This document shows, one piece after another, positions 24,413-34,564 of a DNA stretch of 64,000 bases. This DNA comes from Scleromitrula shiraiana. Taxonomy: Eukaryota; Ascomycota; Leotiomycetes; Helotiales; Sclerotiniaceae. The stretch is from contig JABELC010000007.1 of assembly GCA_028455995.1 (NCBI GenBank), positions 806,001 to 870,000 on the forward strand, given 5' to 3'. Made by a program: the position numbers and the translations under genes. The stretch's first letter is position 1; the number at the start of each line of letters is the position of its first letter. The notes below the pieces were generated by a model. It was not told where the DNA came from and ran no database searches. It saw only the letters and a program-made list of their open reading frames with translations.

Positions 24413-26656
24413 ATGTCAGGTCCACTTGATAGAGTAAATACCGACCCTAGTGTCCCGCATCTTTCAACGGCACCAAATGATTCGTTGGAGGATCAAACCT
24501 TGCTTCTACTTGCACGTCTTACAGAAGGTGGTCAAGAGGATGAGGATACTTGCAAAGAATTAAATAACTTGACCAAAATACTTACTGATGATTCTTCCGA
24601 AGAAACGAGGTCAAAAGAACCACATAAACCTCTCTTTCAGTTGATTGATCAGGATATCTTGGAAACTATTCTGGGTTATCTTGACATGAGACAAGGTCCA
24701 TCCGTTCGAGGTCACGCGACTCTAACGACATCAGCTTACCTTAAAGCTTCTGAGCAACAGGGTGTTGACTATCTCTCTAATTTCTTCTATGGCCGTGTGG
24801 CTAAAGGCACATATGATGATTTGATACTTGCATTTTCTGTAGCAGCATCAGTCTTTCCTATCGTACCAGATGTTATCTCTAGTTTCTTCCTTAGCGAAGG
24901 TTTCATCCCTAGTCTTGGTCAATTAATGAAGAGAAAATGGAAAAGTCGCAAAGTTGAGCAGGCTGCTCTAGAGCTTCTTAGTGCTGCTTGTATGAACACT
25001 GCTTGTCGAGAAGCTATTCAGAAGTACTGTTCGGAGTGGCTGGAAGAGATTGTCAATGAAACTCCTGCCACAGTTTATGATGTCTCTTCTTCAGATAGGA
25101 GTGTTACTGTCGAAGATGGTTCAATACAGCAGAGAATTCATTCCGAGCAAGTAAAGAATCTTGCTGCTGTTATTTTAGCTAAAATTCAGGTATGGTTTTC
25201 AGATTTCCATCATATATCACATTGTTTACAAGATTTATTACCAACATGCCACCTCATCAATTGATGATTCTGACTGACTTCAGGATTGAAGGCCATTCCT
25301 GAAACCCCAAGCGCTGATTCCAAGGAACGAATTCAACCTGCAACTACAAGTATCGAAGATCTTTCGGACATGTTTAAATCAATGTTATCTTCAGATACAT
25401 CTCAACAAAGTTCAATCGAAGGTCTCGCTTATGCTTCCTTGCAACCTAAGGTCAAGGAGAAGCTTGCGTCAGACAAAAAGTTCTTGATTAACTTAATTAA
25501 AGCCTTAAAGGATGCGCCACCCAAATCACCAACTACCTATGGAAGTCTTTCTATTCTCGTCAACCTCACAACATATCTGCCACCTTTATCGGAAGAACAA
25601 AAGAAACTGAGTCAACTAAAGGCATATGCTAATGCGTCAAAATCGGCTCTCAAACCAGATCCTCTGAATGATGATGACCATGTTACCAAGAGGTGTCAAG
25701 CCGTATTTGATGCCGGTGTTATTCCTATCCTTGTAACGCATAGTCAGCATGGATCTATAGCTTCACTCACTCTCGTAACATTAATCGTATTTTCTTTATC
25801 GAAAACGGCCAAGATTCGTGGGCAGATGGCTCAACAAGGAGCTGTCAAACTATTGCTACATGTATATCCTATCTTCCCCACAGATAATATACCACCACGG
25901 CGGACTACTGCTCATGCACTCGCTCGTGTTTTAATATCCACCAACCCTCAACATGTGTTTGGCGGTTCAAACCCTCTTTCCCTTGTCTCGGCTATTCGTC
26001 CTCTCCTTATCCTCCTCGAAGACGACCCTACAGTTGAGCATCGTGACCTTCTACCTGTCTTTGAATCTCTACTCGCCCTCACCAATCTTGCATCTACTGA
26101 CGATACCGCACGAAACCCCATCATTCGATTAGCCTGGCCACAAATCGAAGAACTACTCCTCGCAAATAACAAAATGGTTGTTCGCGCCACCGTAGAACTC
26201 ATCTGCAACCTCATGCAATCTCCCGAAGGTGTCGCCAAATTTGCAGATGGTGGCAAACAAGCTTCGCAACGCATGCATATCTTATTAGCACTAGCCGATG
26301 CAGAAGATTTCGCCACAAGAAGAGCCGCAGGTGGTGCATTGGCAAGTCTCACCCAATGGGATACAGCCGTAGCTGCAATTCTGGAGCGGGATAGAGGAGT
26401 GGTTATTTTATTGGGGATGTGCAAGGAAGAGGAAGAGGAAATGAGACATAGGGGTGCAGTTTGCATACTCAATGTAATGACGGCTCCCGACAAGACAGGG
26501 AAATGGGGAGTAGAAAAAGTGAAGGAGAATGACGGGTTGGAGGTTCTGAAGGAATGCTTGAAGAGGTCGCGGAGTCGGGAGGTTGTGGAAATTACGGTCG
26601 AGGCGCTGAAGATGCTGTTGGGGGAGCAGAAACCAAGTCATTTGTTGGAGGGTTAA
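24413..26656 (+). CDS. UNC-45/She4/Cro1-type myosin chaperone (UCS domain)
   Basis: Two exons (24413-25189 and 25292-26656) give 713 residues. The protein is all-helical and armadillo-like, with blocks such as FVARGTYDDLILAFSVAAS-type helices, KVEQAALELLSAACMN, LYGSLSILVNLTTYLPPL-type helices, MVVRATVELICNLMQSPEG and RRAAGGALASLTQWD that match the UNC-45 central and UCS domains. It lacks the N-terminal TPR domain of animal UNC-45, as do She4 and other fungal members. UCS proteins fold and stabilise myosin motor heads, hence endocytosis and cytokinesis. The intron acceptor is uncertain: the AG of TTCAG at 25283 would give an immediate stop, so I use the AG eight bases further on. The 3' third switches abruptly from C-rich to G-rich codons near 26385. 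Confidence 0.87.
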
Positions 26657-27228
26657 ATGTTCGCTTTTGTATCTAAACTATCATGGCGTATGAAGATCTA
26701 AGTTGCATGGATATTGAATTGTTTTTGGCACGGTTTACTTAGTTGCAGTTAGACGTGAGTCCGTTTCCTTGATATTGAACCCGGTACCAAATTAATTCCA
26801 TTCGTCATTGATTCTATGTTTTTCGGCAACATGCTTTGTATCTAATAGACAAGCTGTTCCAGGACTAGACATAATAATAACATATAAAACAACAAACAAC
26901 AAACAATAAACAATAAACATATAAGTAAAATCAAGAAATTAATTATCGATACAGACCTTGCACGATGTATGATGTGATGATATAAAACTGTCTTTGTAGT
27001 AACATTTCCTCCTCGAATCCAAAGCGCTGTACTAATATTCAATACACAGTAATTATTCAAATAATTCAATGACTCGGCATGATTTCTTGACTTCTTGACT
27101 TCTTGACTCCCTAACTCCATGCTTTGAACTCAATACTCCTTCCTAATCCGATTCCCTCCCTGCTTTGTTTCATCCAATCGTTAATTATTTATCCGCACGA
27201 TCTTCTATCTCCCCGGCCCTACCCCTTT
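26657..27228. other. Convergent intergenic region
   Basis: This 3' region of two converging genes is AT-rich, with short AAACAATA-type repeats near 26880-26915 and three TGACTTCT units near 27085-27110. No gene is seen. Confidence 0.55.
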
Positions 27229-29838
27229 CTACTCTCGCTCATTCCCCTCCTCATCCGCATCCGCATCCCCCACCACCACCTCCTCCTCTTCCTCCTCCTC
27301 CTCCTCTCCATCCCCATCCCCATCCCCCCACAAAAACCCCTCCCCCAACCCCAAACCCGGCGGCCCCATAATCTCCCTCCCAACCAAACTCTCCCGCTCC
27401 CTCCTCATCTGCGTACTCGTGATAATCTGGCTCGATCTCAGCACCGAGTACGGGAGCGGCGTAGACGAGAGCGTGGTAGTCTCCATACACAGGTTTGTGT
27501 CTGTGTCTGTGTCTGTGTCTGTGTCTTCTGGGCTGCTATCTCCATGTTCTTGGTATTTGGGGGGAGGGAGGTTCTGGGAGGGCGAGGATGAGGATGAGGA
27601 TGGGGGGATGGATGAGGGGATGGATTTCGTGGGGGATTCGGGGATGAGGTCGAGGATTGGAGAGGAGGGGTGGAGAGGAAGTTGTTTGTGTGGTGTTGAT
27701 TTGGTTGGTGTTTGTATCGGTGTTTGGGTGGGCGATTGAGTATAATCTACCGTTTCGGCCTGAGATGGACGCGGAGGCTCGGAATGGCGTGGTGTGGAAG
27801 GGGGAAATGCAAAGTTAGGGGTTTGGCGCACGATCGGAGGCGGAGATGATGATGGGACTTGCGTGAATTGTTGGATGGTTTTGTTGATTTGATCGTCTAC
27901 TTCTTGCGATTCGGTGCTGGATGAGTTATCTCCCTTGTCGTTTGTATCTACTGGGGACTCTGGAGCGGTAGATGTTATGGCTTGGGTAAAGATGGGTGGC
28001 ATCAGGTTTGCTATTAACTCTCCTAGTACTGCTGGAGGCACTTTTGCGTAGGTTGACGGCGCGGCGTTGAACCAGTGTCGCTCGAGTAGTTCTTCGTATG
28101 TCATTGGATCTGCGAGTTCATATAGCTCTAGAACTTCATATGCATATTTTGATGAGCGTTTGAGACTTTTATTGAACTCGGTGTTCCCAAGTCCATCGGT
28201 GTTAGTGATTTCTCCAGGTAGTTTTGGAGCGCTAATTGCGGCCATATGCGTGAGTTGTCCAAGGGGCTTAGTTTGATATATCCAGATGCGAGAAGTGGTA
28301 GGTGGAAAGGTGTAGGCTCGGAATATGTGGTCTTGTTTGCGAGATATGATTTCTTGAACATTTGTATGAAAAATGGAGATGAATATGTCAGAAACGTCCG
28401 AGCGAGGAGCCATGGCACTGAGCTGTTGTGTGGAAAGGCGTTGACTTTCTTGCCATTGACTCTGGAAATATGATGCTGCTAGTTGGCTTCTTTCATGAGA
28501 GATATGTTCGGAGCTATCTTCATCATCCTGCAGGCTCTTATCAATTTGACGGCTCATAGTTGGTGAGCTCATTATGCGTTCGGCTTCAACTTGTGTCTCC
28601 ATTCCTATATCACCATAACAAGTTTCCGGTTGTTCTTCCACTCCTGAATTTGTATCCGCCTGCCTTGTTTCGTCTTCTGGTTGTGAACTATCCACTTGCG
28701 ACTCTTCAATTGCACTCTCTGCAGAGTCCTCTCGTCTCAACTGTTCTTCCTCTCGTTGAGTATCTTCTACAATTTGTGAATCATCTTCCTCCTCCTCCCC
28801 CTCTTCTTCTTCGTCATCTTCGGCCTCCGAATCAAGAATCTCGTATTTCAAATTAGCAGGTTCGTATGTCGGTAATGGTGTTAGGGATGGCGAAAAAGCA
28901 GGCTGAGTCCACCGTTCTCCTTTTATAGGGGTTTCTTGTTCCAATATCTCTGGCGTTGGCTCCGGTATAGCAAAGCGGACAGTCTTTGCCGGACTTGATT
29001 GTTTCGAAGGTGTTCGAAGTACCTGGCTCTCGTCGGTCCCGGTCTCATATGTATCTTCGACCCTCAGTCTCGGTAACTTTTCGGGGCTGACGTGCGTTTT
29101 CGTCCTCATGTTAAATGGTATCGCAATATTTACAGATTGCTCTTTCAGTGCGGATCGTTTCCTTGTGGATCCCCCAAATTGACTGGATGTTGGCGTGGCT
29201 GGTGATTGTGAGGATGGTATTTCTAAAACTCTTCTGTGGGCTGGGGTTTGTGGAGGTCTCATGGATTCTTCTTGGGTAGGAGGTTGAGGAGGATTTTCAA
29301 GCTTTCTAGGGCTTCGTCTTCGAGGTTGAGCGGCTACTGGGGAGCTGTTGACAGAGAAACCATATATTGATTTATCCACTTCAGGCGGCTCCATAGAAAA
29401 ACTCCAATCGAGTTGAGTGATTGTTTGTGTCTGGTAATTTGGCGTCGAGTTCTCGTCGCCCATCGTCTTCCTTCTATTCCGTGAACCCTTTTCTTTCTTT
29501 GCCTTGGGTTTTGGTTCGCCACCTAGTGTCCTTCTTCGTTTCGCTCCTCGTTTTAATTCTTCTGCCTCATATACTCCATCGCTTTCTTCGATATCGTCTT
29601 CTATTTCTTCTTCCAGATTTCCAAGCTCAGCATCTTCCATTTCATGTAACTTTATCCAATCCATCTGCGTAAGCGTATCCTGCTTCTCAAACTTAGGTTT
29701 GGATTGCTTTCCATAGCTCCTTGTGACGCGCTTCTTGTTCACAGGTAAAGTCGTTTGAACTAAAGGTGTAACCGCTTTGTAAATTCGGCCTGCAGGTGCA
29801 CTACCTTTTGATCTAGGTCTTTGCTTAGGAGGCATCAT
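27229..29838 (-). CDS. Acidic nuclear protein with EVE/ASCH-like (PUA-fold) domain, unnamed
   Basis: One uninterrupted frame of 869 residues. The N-terminal third is basic and Ser/Thr-rich, with two copies of a module: RRRTLGGE...(TLTQMDW at residues 55-61) and RRKTMGDE...(TITQLDW at 139-145). Asp/Glu-rich runs follow (around residues 330-370). Residues ~476-613 are the only well-ordered part: HIFRAYTFPPTTSRIWIYQT, LTHMAAISAPKLPGEI, GLGNTEFNKSLKRSSKYAYEVLELYELADP. This resembles the EVE/ASCH branch of PUA-like folds, which bind modified or structured nucleic acid. The C-terminus is Ser/Pro-rich, has a DT repeat from a TGTGTC microsatellite, and ends in a Glu run. An MluI box lies upstream, suggesting S-phase expression. 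I cannot name the protein; the domain assignment is by eye. Confidence 0.6.
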   Translation of the reverse strand: MMPPKQRPRSKGSAPAGRIYKAVTPLVQTTLPVNKKRVTRSYGKQSKPKFEKQDTLTQMDWIKLHEMEDAELGNLEEEIEDDIEESDGVYEAEELKRGAKRRRTLGGEPKPKAKKEKGSRNRRKTMGDENSTPNYQTQTITQLDWSFSMEPPEVDKSIYGFSVNSSPVAAQPRRRSPRKLENPPQPPTQEESMRPPQTPAHRRVLEIPSSQSPATPTSSQFGGSTRKRSALKEQSVNIAIPFNMRTKTHVSPEKLPRLRVEDTYETGTDESQVLRTPSKQSSPAKTVRFAIPEPTPEILEQETPIKGERWTQPAFSPSLTPLPTYEPANLKYEILDSEAEDDEEEEGEEEEDDSQIVEDTQREEEQLRREDSAESAIEESQVDSSQPEDETRQADTNSGVEEQPETCYGDIGMETQVEAERIMSSPTMSRQIDKSLQDDEDSSEHISHERSQLAASYFQSQWQESQRLSTQQLSAMAPRSDVSDIFISIFHTNVQEIISRKQDHIFRAYTFPPTTSRIWIYQTKPLGQLTHMAAISAPKLPGEITNTDGLGNTEFNKSLKRSSKYAYEVLELYELADPMTYEELLERHWFNAAPSTYAKVPPAVLGELIANLMPPIFTQAITSTAPESPVDTNDKGDNSSSTESQEVDDQINKTIQQFTQVPSSSPPPIVRQTPNFAFPPSTPRHSEPPRPSQAETVDYTQSPTQTPIQTPTKSTPHKQLPLHPSSPILDLIPESPTKSIPSSIPPSSSSSSPSQNLPPPKYQEHGDSSPEDTDTDTDTDTNLCMETTTLSSTPLPYSVLRSSQIITSTQMRRERESLVGREIMGPPGLGLGEGFLWGDGDGDGEEEEEEEEEVVVGDADADEEGNERE
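27495..27524. repeat. (TGTGTC)n microsatellite inside coding sequence
   Basis: About five tandem TGTGTC hexamers on the + strand, read on the minus strand as alternating Asp-Thr in the C-terminal tail of the EVE-like protein. The period of six keeps frame, so copy-number change would alter protein length only. Confidence 0.85.
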
Positions 29839-29950
29839 GTATGTCGAATCGATTATACAGACAAAATACTGAGATATAAATCTTGAAGTTCAAATAACTT
29901 CGTTGGTTTAAGGTTGCCTCATCGCGCGAGCTAAAGTGTGGTACACGCTA

Positions 29951-29985
29951 CACGTGAACCTTCTTATCGTACGCGTTAGCACGCG
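29951..29985. promoter_or_regulatory. CACGTG, MluI box (ACGCGT) and ACGCG half-site
   Basis: CACGTG at 29951-29956, ACGCGT at 29971-29976 and ACGCG at 29981-29985 cluster 110-150 bp upstream of the ATG of the EVE-like protein gene. ACGCGT is the consensus for the MBF/Mbp1 G1-S transcription factor. Motifs are seen; regulation is inferred. Confidence 0.5.
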
Positions 29986-29994
29986 ACTAAAAAT

Positions 29995-30042
29995 CCTTAT
30001 CCTTATCCTTATCCTTATCCTTATCCTTATCCTTATCCTCAT
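29995..30042. repeat. (CCTTAT)n hexamer repeat
   Basis: Seven perfect CCTTAT copies and one degenerate copy immediately upstream of the MluI-box cluster. It is not the fungal telomere repeat (CCCTAA). Confidence 0.9.
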
Positions 30043-31333
30043 CGGACCCCGCATAATTACCATAAAAACAAAGTAGATAAAATTAATACAGGAGTTGACA
30101 CATTCGATTCGAACACAGCATATTACCAGTAACCCGTGTACCACTATGCAGCTCAATCTCCGATGCGCCAGGAATTTGGGCATCGAAATTGAACACAGCA
30201 TTCCCGAGAAACCCCCTTGATTAGTCCGATTCGTCCAGTTCCTCTATTCAAGCACTTTATGAGCCCCGTGCCATGCAGGTGGAATCTGCACACTCACCAT
30301 GTTACGGAGGTGATTGTCCGGGAGAACTCATATTCGTCGCACACCCGTCCTTGCATGCATTTCCGCGGCGCTTGATAATGTTGAATCGGTTCTGTTGATG
30401 TGGCAGCAGCAAACAACCATTTATATGTCAACTAATCCTCACATGTTCAGTTAGATGTTATTCTTGGAATATGTTATCTAATGCTATACCCTCCAATACA
30501 ACATAGTAGAACAGCCTAATTGTAAATAAGTAGATCTTTCCAAAACTAGTACTCTATTCCAACATTCCATGTCCATATCATTTTCCATATCCATTTGCCC
30601 CCACACCCGCCCCGCAATCCCGAATATGATATATCATATTCAGCCCCTAACCCCCGCGACCCTATTTTTATTTTACCCAGCGAACCAAATCCGAATTCCT
30701 CGTCAACGAAACTCGTATCACCTGCGCCGTCATGCTATCGATATGCAACAAATGTAACAATTCCCGCCCGGATACAGCACATTGTCCTCCTCTCGGACAG
30801 TGGCGGGGAATCAATTGGAGGAGGATGGTCAGACCAAGAGATTGCTAGACTAGGTGTAGAGGGAGATCGATCGTATGAGATCTGTGTTACCTGTGGTGAG
30901 TTGAGTGAGATATGCAACAAAACTTTGTTGGTGTTTGCGGTAGTCGGTGTATGTCAGGGGGTGGCGAAAAAGGGGGGCGATAGCTATACTCACGTGTGAA
31001 GCAAGCGAACTAGGAATTACCATATGCTTATGATGATAGGGGGCTTCATACTATCCCTTATACTCAGTCGACAACTGTCTTCCAGACTTAAGAATAATTG
31101 AACATTGGCATGAACCGCATGCTTGCACAAAGAAGTTGATCATTACACAACATTGTTCTCTGGTTAGATAATGAGACTTGATCTTTGAGTTTGAAATATT
31201 GATTTGTTACTACTATGTACAATTGAGCCTATTACCTAGACCATAAAAAAGAACCGTGAAAGAACCGAACCACCATAATGACCCGACGCCTAAGAAAATT
31301 TCATCACACATCACTGAGCCTGGAAGCTATCGA

Positions 31334-32505
31334 TCACTTGCTAGTATCCACAACATACCGTCCAGCGATTTTACCCTCGTGCATCAGATCATAGACCTTT
31401 TGTAATTCACTCAAACCACAAGTCTTGTATGGTGACTTGATAAGACCGCGTCTGAAAAACTCGATAGCCTCTGCAGAGTCTTTACGATTGCCAACGTAAG
31501 AACCCTTGATAGTGATCATCTTAATGACGGATTCGAAAACAGGTGCTCTGAGATAAGCACCGGCTGGTAGACCAATAGCTACTACTGTGCCACGAGGTCG
31601 GACATATTCGGCAGCTTGTTGGAATGGCTTTTCGTTGACAGCAACTAAGATGACAGCATGTGGACCCAAACCATCTGTAGTTGCGGCCTTGACGTCGTTA
31701 ACTAAGTTCTTGCTGGACATGAAATCGACATAGTGTTGAGCTCCCAACTCCTTGGTCATCTTTTCTTTCTCTGCACCACCATCAATGGCAATGATATCAA
31801 GACCCATAGCCTTTGCGTATTGACATGCAAGAGATCCTAATCCACCACCAGCACCAACAATAGCTACAGTTTGACCTGGTCGGACTCCTGATTCTTTAAG
31901 TCCCTTGTAAACAGTGATACCAGCACAGAGTACTGGAGCAATTGCTTCCAGATCACACTCCTTGGGAATTCTTGCTACGTGAGCTGCCTTGGCAATACAA
32001 TATTGTTGGAATGTTCCATCAACTGTATAACCAGAGAGGAGTGCCTTGGGACAAAGAGGTTCATCGGCTTGTTGACAAAAGTCACATGCAAGACAACTAC
32101 CATTGAGCCACTATAGAGACGATCGATTAGCATTAGGCTTTCACTTTGGAATTGAGAAAGGTCTACGAACCTTAACACCAGCATAGTCACCAATCTTAAT
32201 GTCCTCAACAAGGTCACCGACAGCTACAACTACACCCGCACCTTCATGTCCTCCAACAAGAGGTAACTTGGTTGCTAGTGGCCAGTCACCATTTACAGCA
32301 TGTAAATCTGTGTGGCAGACACCAGAAAACTTGATGTTTACGAGAACCTCATCTGGACCTGGCTTTTGGACAGGAATTTTCTTGTAGACGACAGCTATTT
32401 TAAAAGCGATTAGTATATCATGATTCATACAAGATTGGAGTACTTACGTTGTCCGGTCTTCTCAACAACTTGTGCCCATTGCTCTGTTGGGATATTTTGT
32501 GCCAT
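31334..32505 (-). CDS. adh1: Zinc-dependent alcohol dehydrogenase (yeast ADH1 type)
   Basis: Three exons (32505-32448, 32394-32171, 32110-31334) give 352 residues, standard for tetrameric fungal ADH. Catalytic-zinc ligands are visible in SGVCHTDLHA (Cys) and LVGGHEGAGVVVAVGD (His-Glu). The structural-zinc loop is CLACDFCQQADEPLC (four Cys). The NAD-binding Rossmann motif is VAIVGAGGGLGSLACQYA, with ...LDIIAIDGG where Asp selects NAD(H) over NADP(H). The enzyme interconverts ethanol and acetaldehyde in the cytosol during fermentation or ethanol use. The N-terminus (MAQNIPTEQWAQVVEKTGQ) has no targeting features, so a cytosolic isozyme is favoured over a mitochondrial one. A TATA-like stretch and an AGGGG element lie upstream. 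Confidence 0.95.
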
Positions 32506-32635
32506 TATGAATGATAGTTTTCAAGTATGTGATGTATATGTATTGAGATAGATAATCTATTAAGTCGTTGTGTTGAATAAGAGGAATTGTATTGCGATGA
32601 GAGATTGATTGTTTAATGAAAATAAAACGACAAAC

Positions 32636-32663
32636 CTAAGGGGTGGTTGAGCGAATATATAGG
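32636..32663 (-). promoter_or_regulatory. TATA-like box and STRE-like element of adh promoter
   Basis: Read on the minus strand, TATATATTC lies about 150 bp upstream of the adh ATG. The + strand sequence AAGGGGTGG beside it contains AGGGG, the core of the Msn2/4-type stress response element. Position and motif only. Confidence 0.35.
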
Positions 32664-33545
32664 TCAAAAAGGCCAATCAATACTTGAGGGCATTCGCTTC
32701 AGCTCTATTGTAGCCCCGCATGATATCCCAAGGAGGTTGTCAATGATGTTGATCGAAAGCTTACCTGATATCGTTTGATAGAAGTTGATTTGCTATAATC
32801 ACATTAAAGTTTCCAACTTGCATAACCTAAATCCGTCTCATCCACCAAATGAGGAGATATCAGAGGTAAGGCCCGCGTGAGTGTCCGGGTGAAAGGCGGC
32901 GGGAATACGAGTACAAAGAAAGATGTACCCGAAGAACATGGCAAACAGGCCAAGAATCTATTCTATTCGAATGATGCAACAGTGGTGTGGTTTTTAGTAT
33001 CGAAGCTACTCATGTTGGTAAACGTAAGTATGGAAATCTCCTTACTCCGAACAAATCAGCATATCAATTTGTGAATCTTAGATATCCACCATCTGCATTG
33101 GAAGACGCCTAATGATGCGGGGAAGTGTGTTTTGACTTCAAAAAATCCATGAATCTCAGGATTATCTTAGCTGTCTTAGTATATTGCGGGGGTTTATCAA
33201 GATTTTTGAAACTATTGATGCAGGTGTGTAAGTTTACCAGAGTGTGAAGTATAAGTTGTAGCTACCTTTGATCCGAAAAACTTCAAAGTTACGGACATCT
33301 GGAAATGATTCTTTTTTTTTTTTTTTTTCATGATCTTCCTTTTCAGCGATAATTATCACCATATTCCAAAGTTGTGTATTTGCTAAAAGAAAACCAAGTA
33401 CAGTATCATTATTCCGCTCGGAACCATGCGAGAACACGCCATTCTTGGAAGATTTTGTTATGGTAGTCATAGTGGTCTGACTTTTCGGGCTTTCCGGGTC
33501 GATATTTGGCGAGAATGATAATAATAATAAAAATAAAAATGAAAA

Positions 33546-33690
33546 TAATGATAGTAATAATAATGATAGTAATAATAATGATAGTAATAATAATGATAGT
33601 AATAATAATGATAGTAATAATAATGATAGTAATAATAATAATGATGATGATAAAAATAATAATAATAATAATGATAGTAATAATAATAAT
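33546..33690. repeat. 15-bp tandem array (TAATGATAGTAATAA)6 with degenerate tail
   Basis: Six perfect 15-bp copies (33546-33635), followed by degenerate AAT/ATG trinucleotides and a further partial unit. The unit length is a multiple of three, so both strands stay open across it. Confidence 0.9.
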
Positions 33691-34083
33691 CGATTATTTT
33701 GGGGGATTTCCAAAGCTTCCATTGAAGAGGCTAGCCGGAGTTAGCTTAGTCCCATATATATCAACCTTACCTCAATGACCTGCGTATGATCTTGAAAATC
33801 GCAAGAATACAAATGGATAAGATAGTAGTACAGTATGAGCTCTAACGATTCTTCGAAATCAACGAGAGAATTTTGAAAATACTTATAGATTCATGATCAA
33901 CTACCTTGATGGTTGTACATGTTGATTATCGATTACCTTGATGGTTACGACTTAAAGAGCACGAATGATTGTCTCCTTGAAGATAGATCCAAGGAGCGTC
34001 AAGCCTCAGTCTGTCAGTAGTGGTGTAATAATAAATGTTATTTTATTGTATTGACTTTCACTCCACCATTATGCTCTCCCAAC

Positions 34084-34115
34084 ATACACATACACATACA
34101 CATACACATACATAC
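34084..34115. repeat. (CACATA)n microsatellite
   Basis: About five tandem CACATA units with one shortened unit. Confidence 0.8.
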
Positions 34116-34336
34116 ACAAACACAAAGCATGCGTGCACCAATCCCAATCCCACATACTTCACATCCATTCCAATCCAATCCAACACAACAGCGCGCTCAA
34201 AAAACGCAAGCTTGAATATCCTTCCTTCCACTATTAAATAAATTATTAAATAAATAACCAAATCACCCATTCCGCCAAACCAAACCAGACATCCCAAGCA
34301 AACCCAAACACGAGGACCAAGAAACCCCACACCAAG

Positions 34337-34415
34337 CTACCCATCACTAGCAACACTACCCATCACTAGCACTAGCAACACTACCCATCACTAGCAACAC
34401 TACCCATCACTAGCA
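34337..34415. repeat. ~19-bp minisatellite (CTACCCATCACTAGCAACA)
   Basis: Four copies of CTACCCATCACTAGCAACA; one junction has a CACTAG duplication. Non-coding. Confidence 0.85.
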
Positions 34416-34534
34416 ATAAGGGATATCCATATCCATACGCAATCCAGGACCAACAAATAAGAAGACGACGCTTTAAAAAGCCAAACAACGTACTCGTAGA
34501 TCGGGGACTTGTTTTTTACAGTACTTTGGCAAGG

Positions 34535-34564
34535 TGGATGGATGGATGGATGGATGGATGGATA
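34535..34564. repeat. (GGAT)n microsatellite
   Basis: Seven tandem GGAT units, followed a few tens of bases later by a short (TATC)n run near 34583-34600. Confidence 0.85.

Larger units (their letters stand above)
29839..31333. other. Intergenic: promoter of EVE-like gene and 3' region of adh gene
   Basis: The first ~200 bp form a compact promoter with CACGTG, an ACGCGT box and a hexamer repeat. The segment 30590-31000 has a higher G+C content and an open frame without ATG (30595-30999); I do not accept it as a gene. Confidence 0.55.

Noticed and set aside
29995..30042. Possible interstitial telomere repeat
   Set aside because: The unit is CCTTAT, not the fungal CCCTAA, so it is an ordinary microsatellite.
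30090..30180. Possible tRNA on the minus strand (TTCGAATC-like T loop)
   Set aside because: The T stem and acceptor stem do not pair and no anticodon arm fits.
30595..30999. Open frame of 134 codons with a CVTCGE motif
   Set aside because: It starts at a non-ATG codon, has no recognisable domain and lies in a small island of higher G+C. Without transcript evidence I do not call a gene.
33234..33722. Leu/Ser-rich 162-codon frame
   Set aside because: It is the translated 15-bp repeat array.
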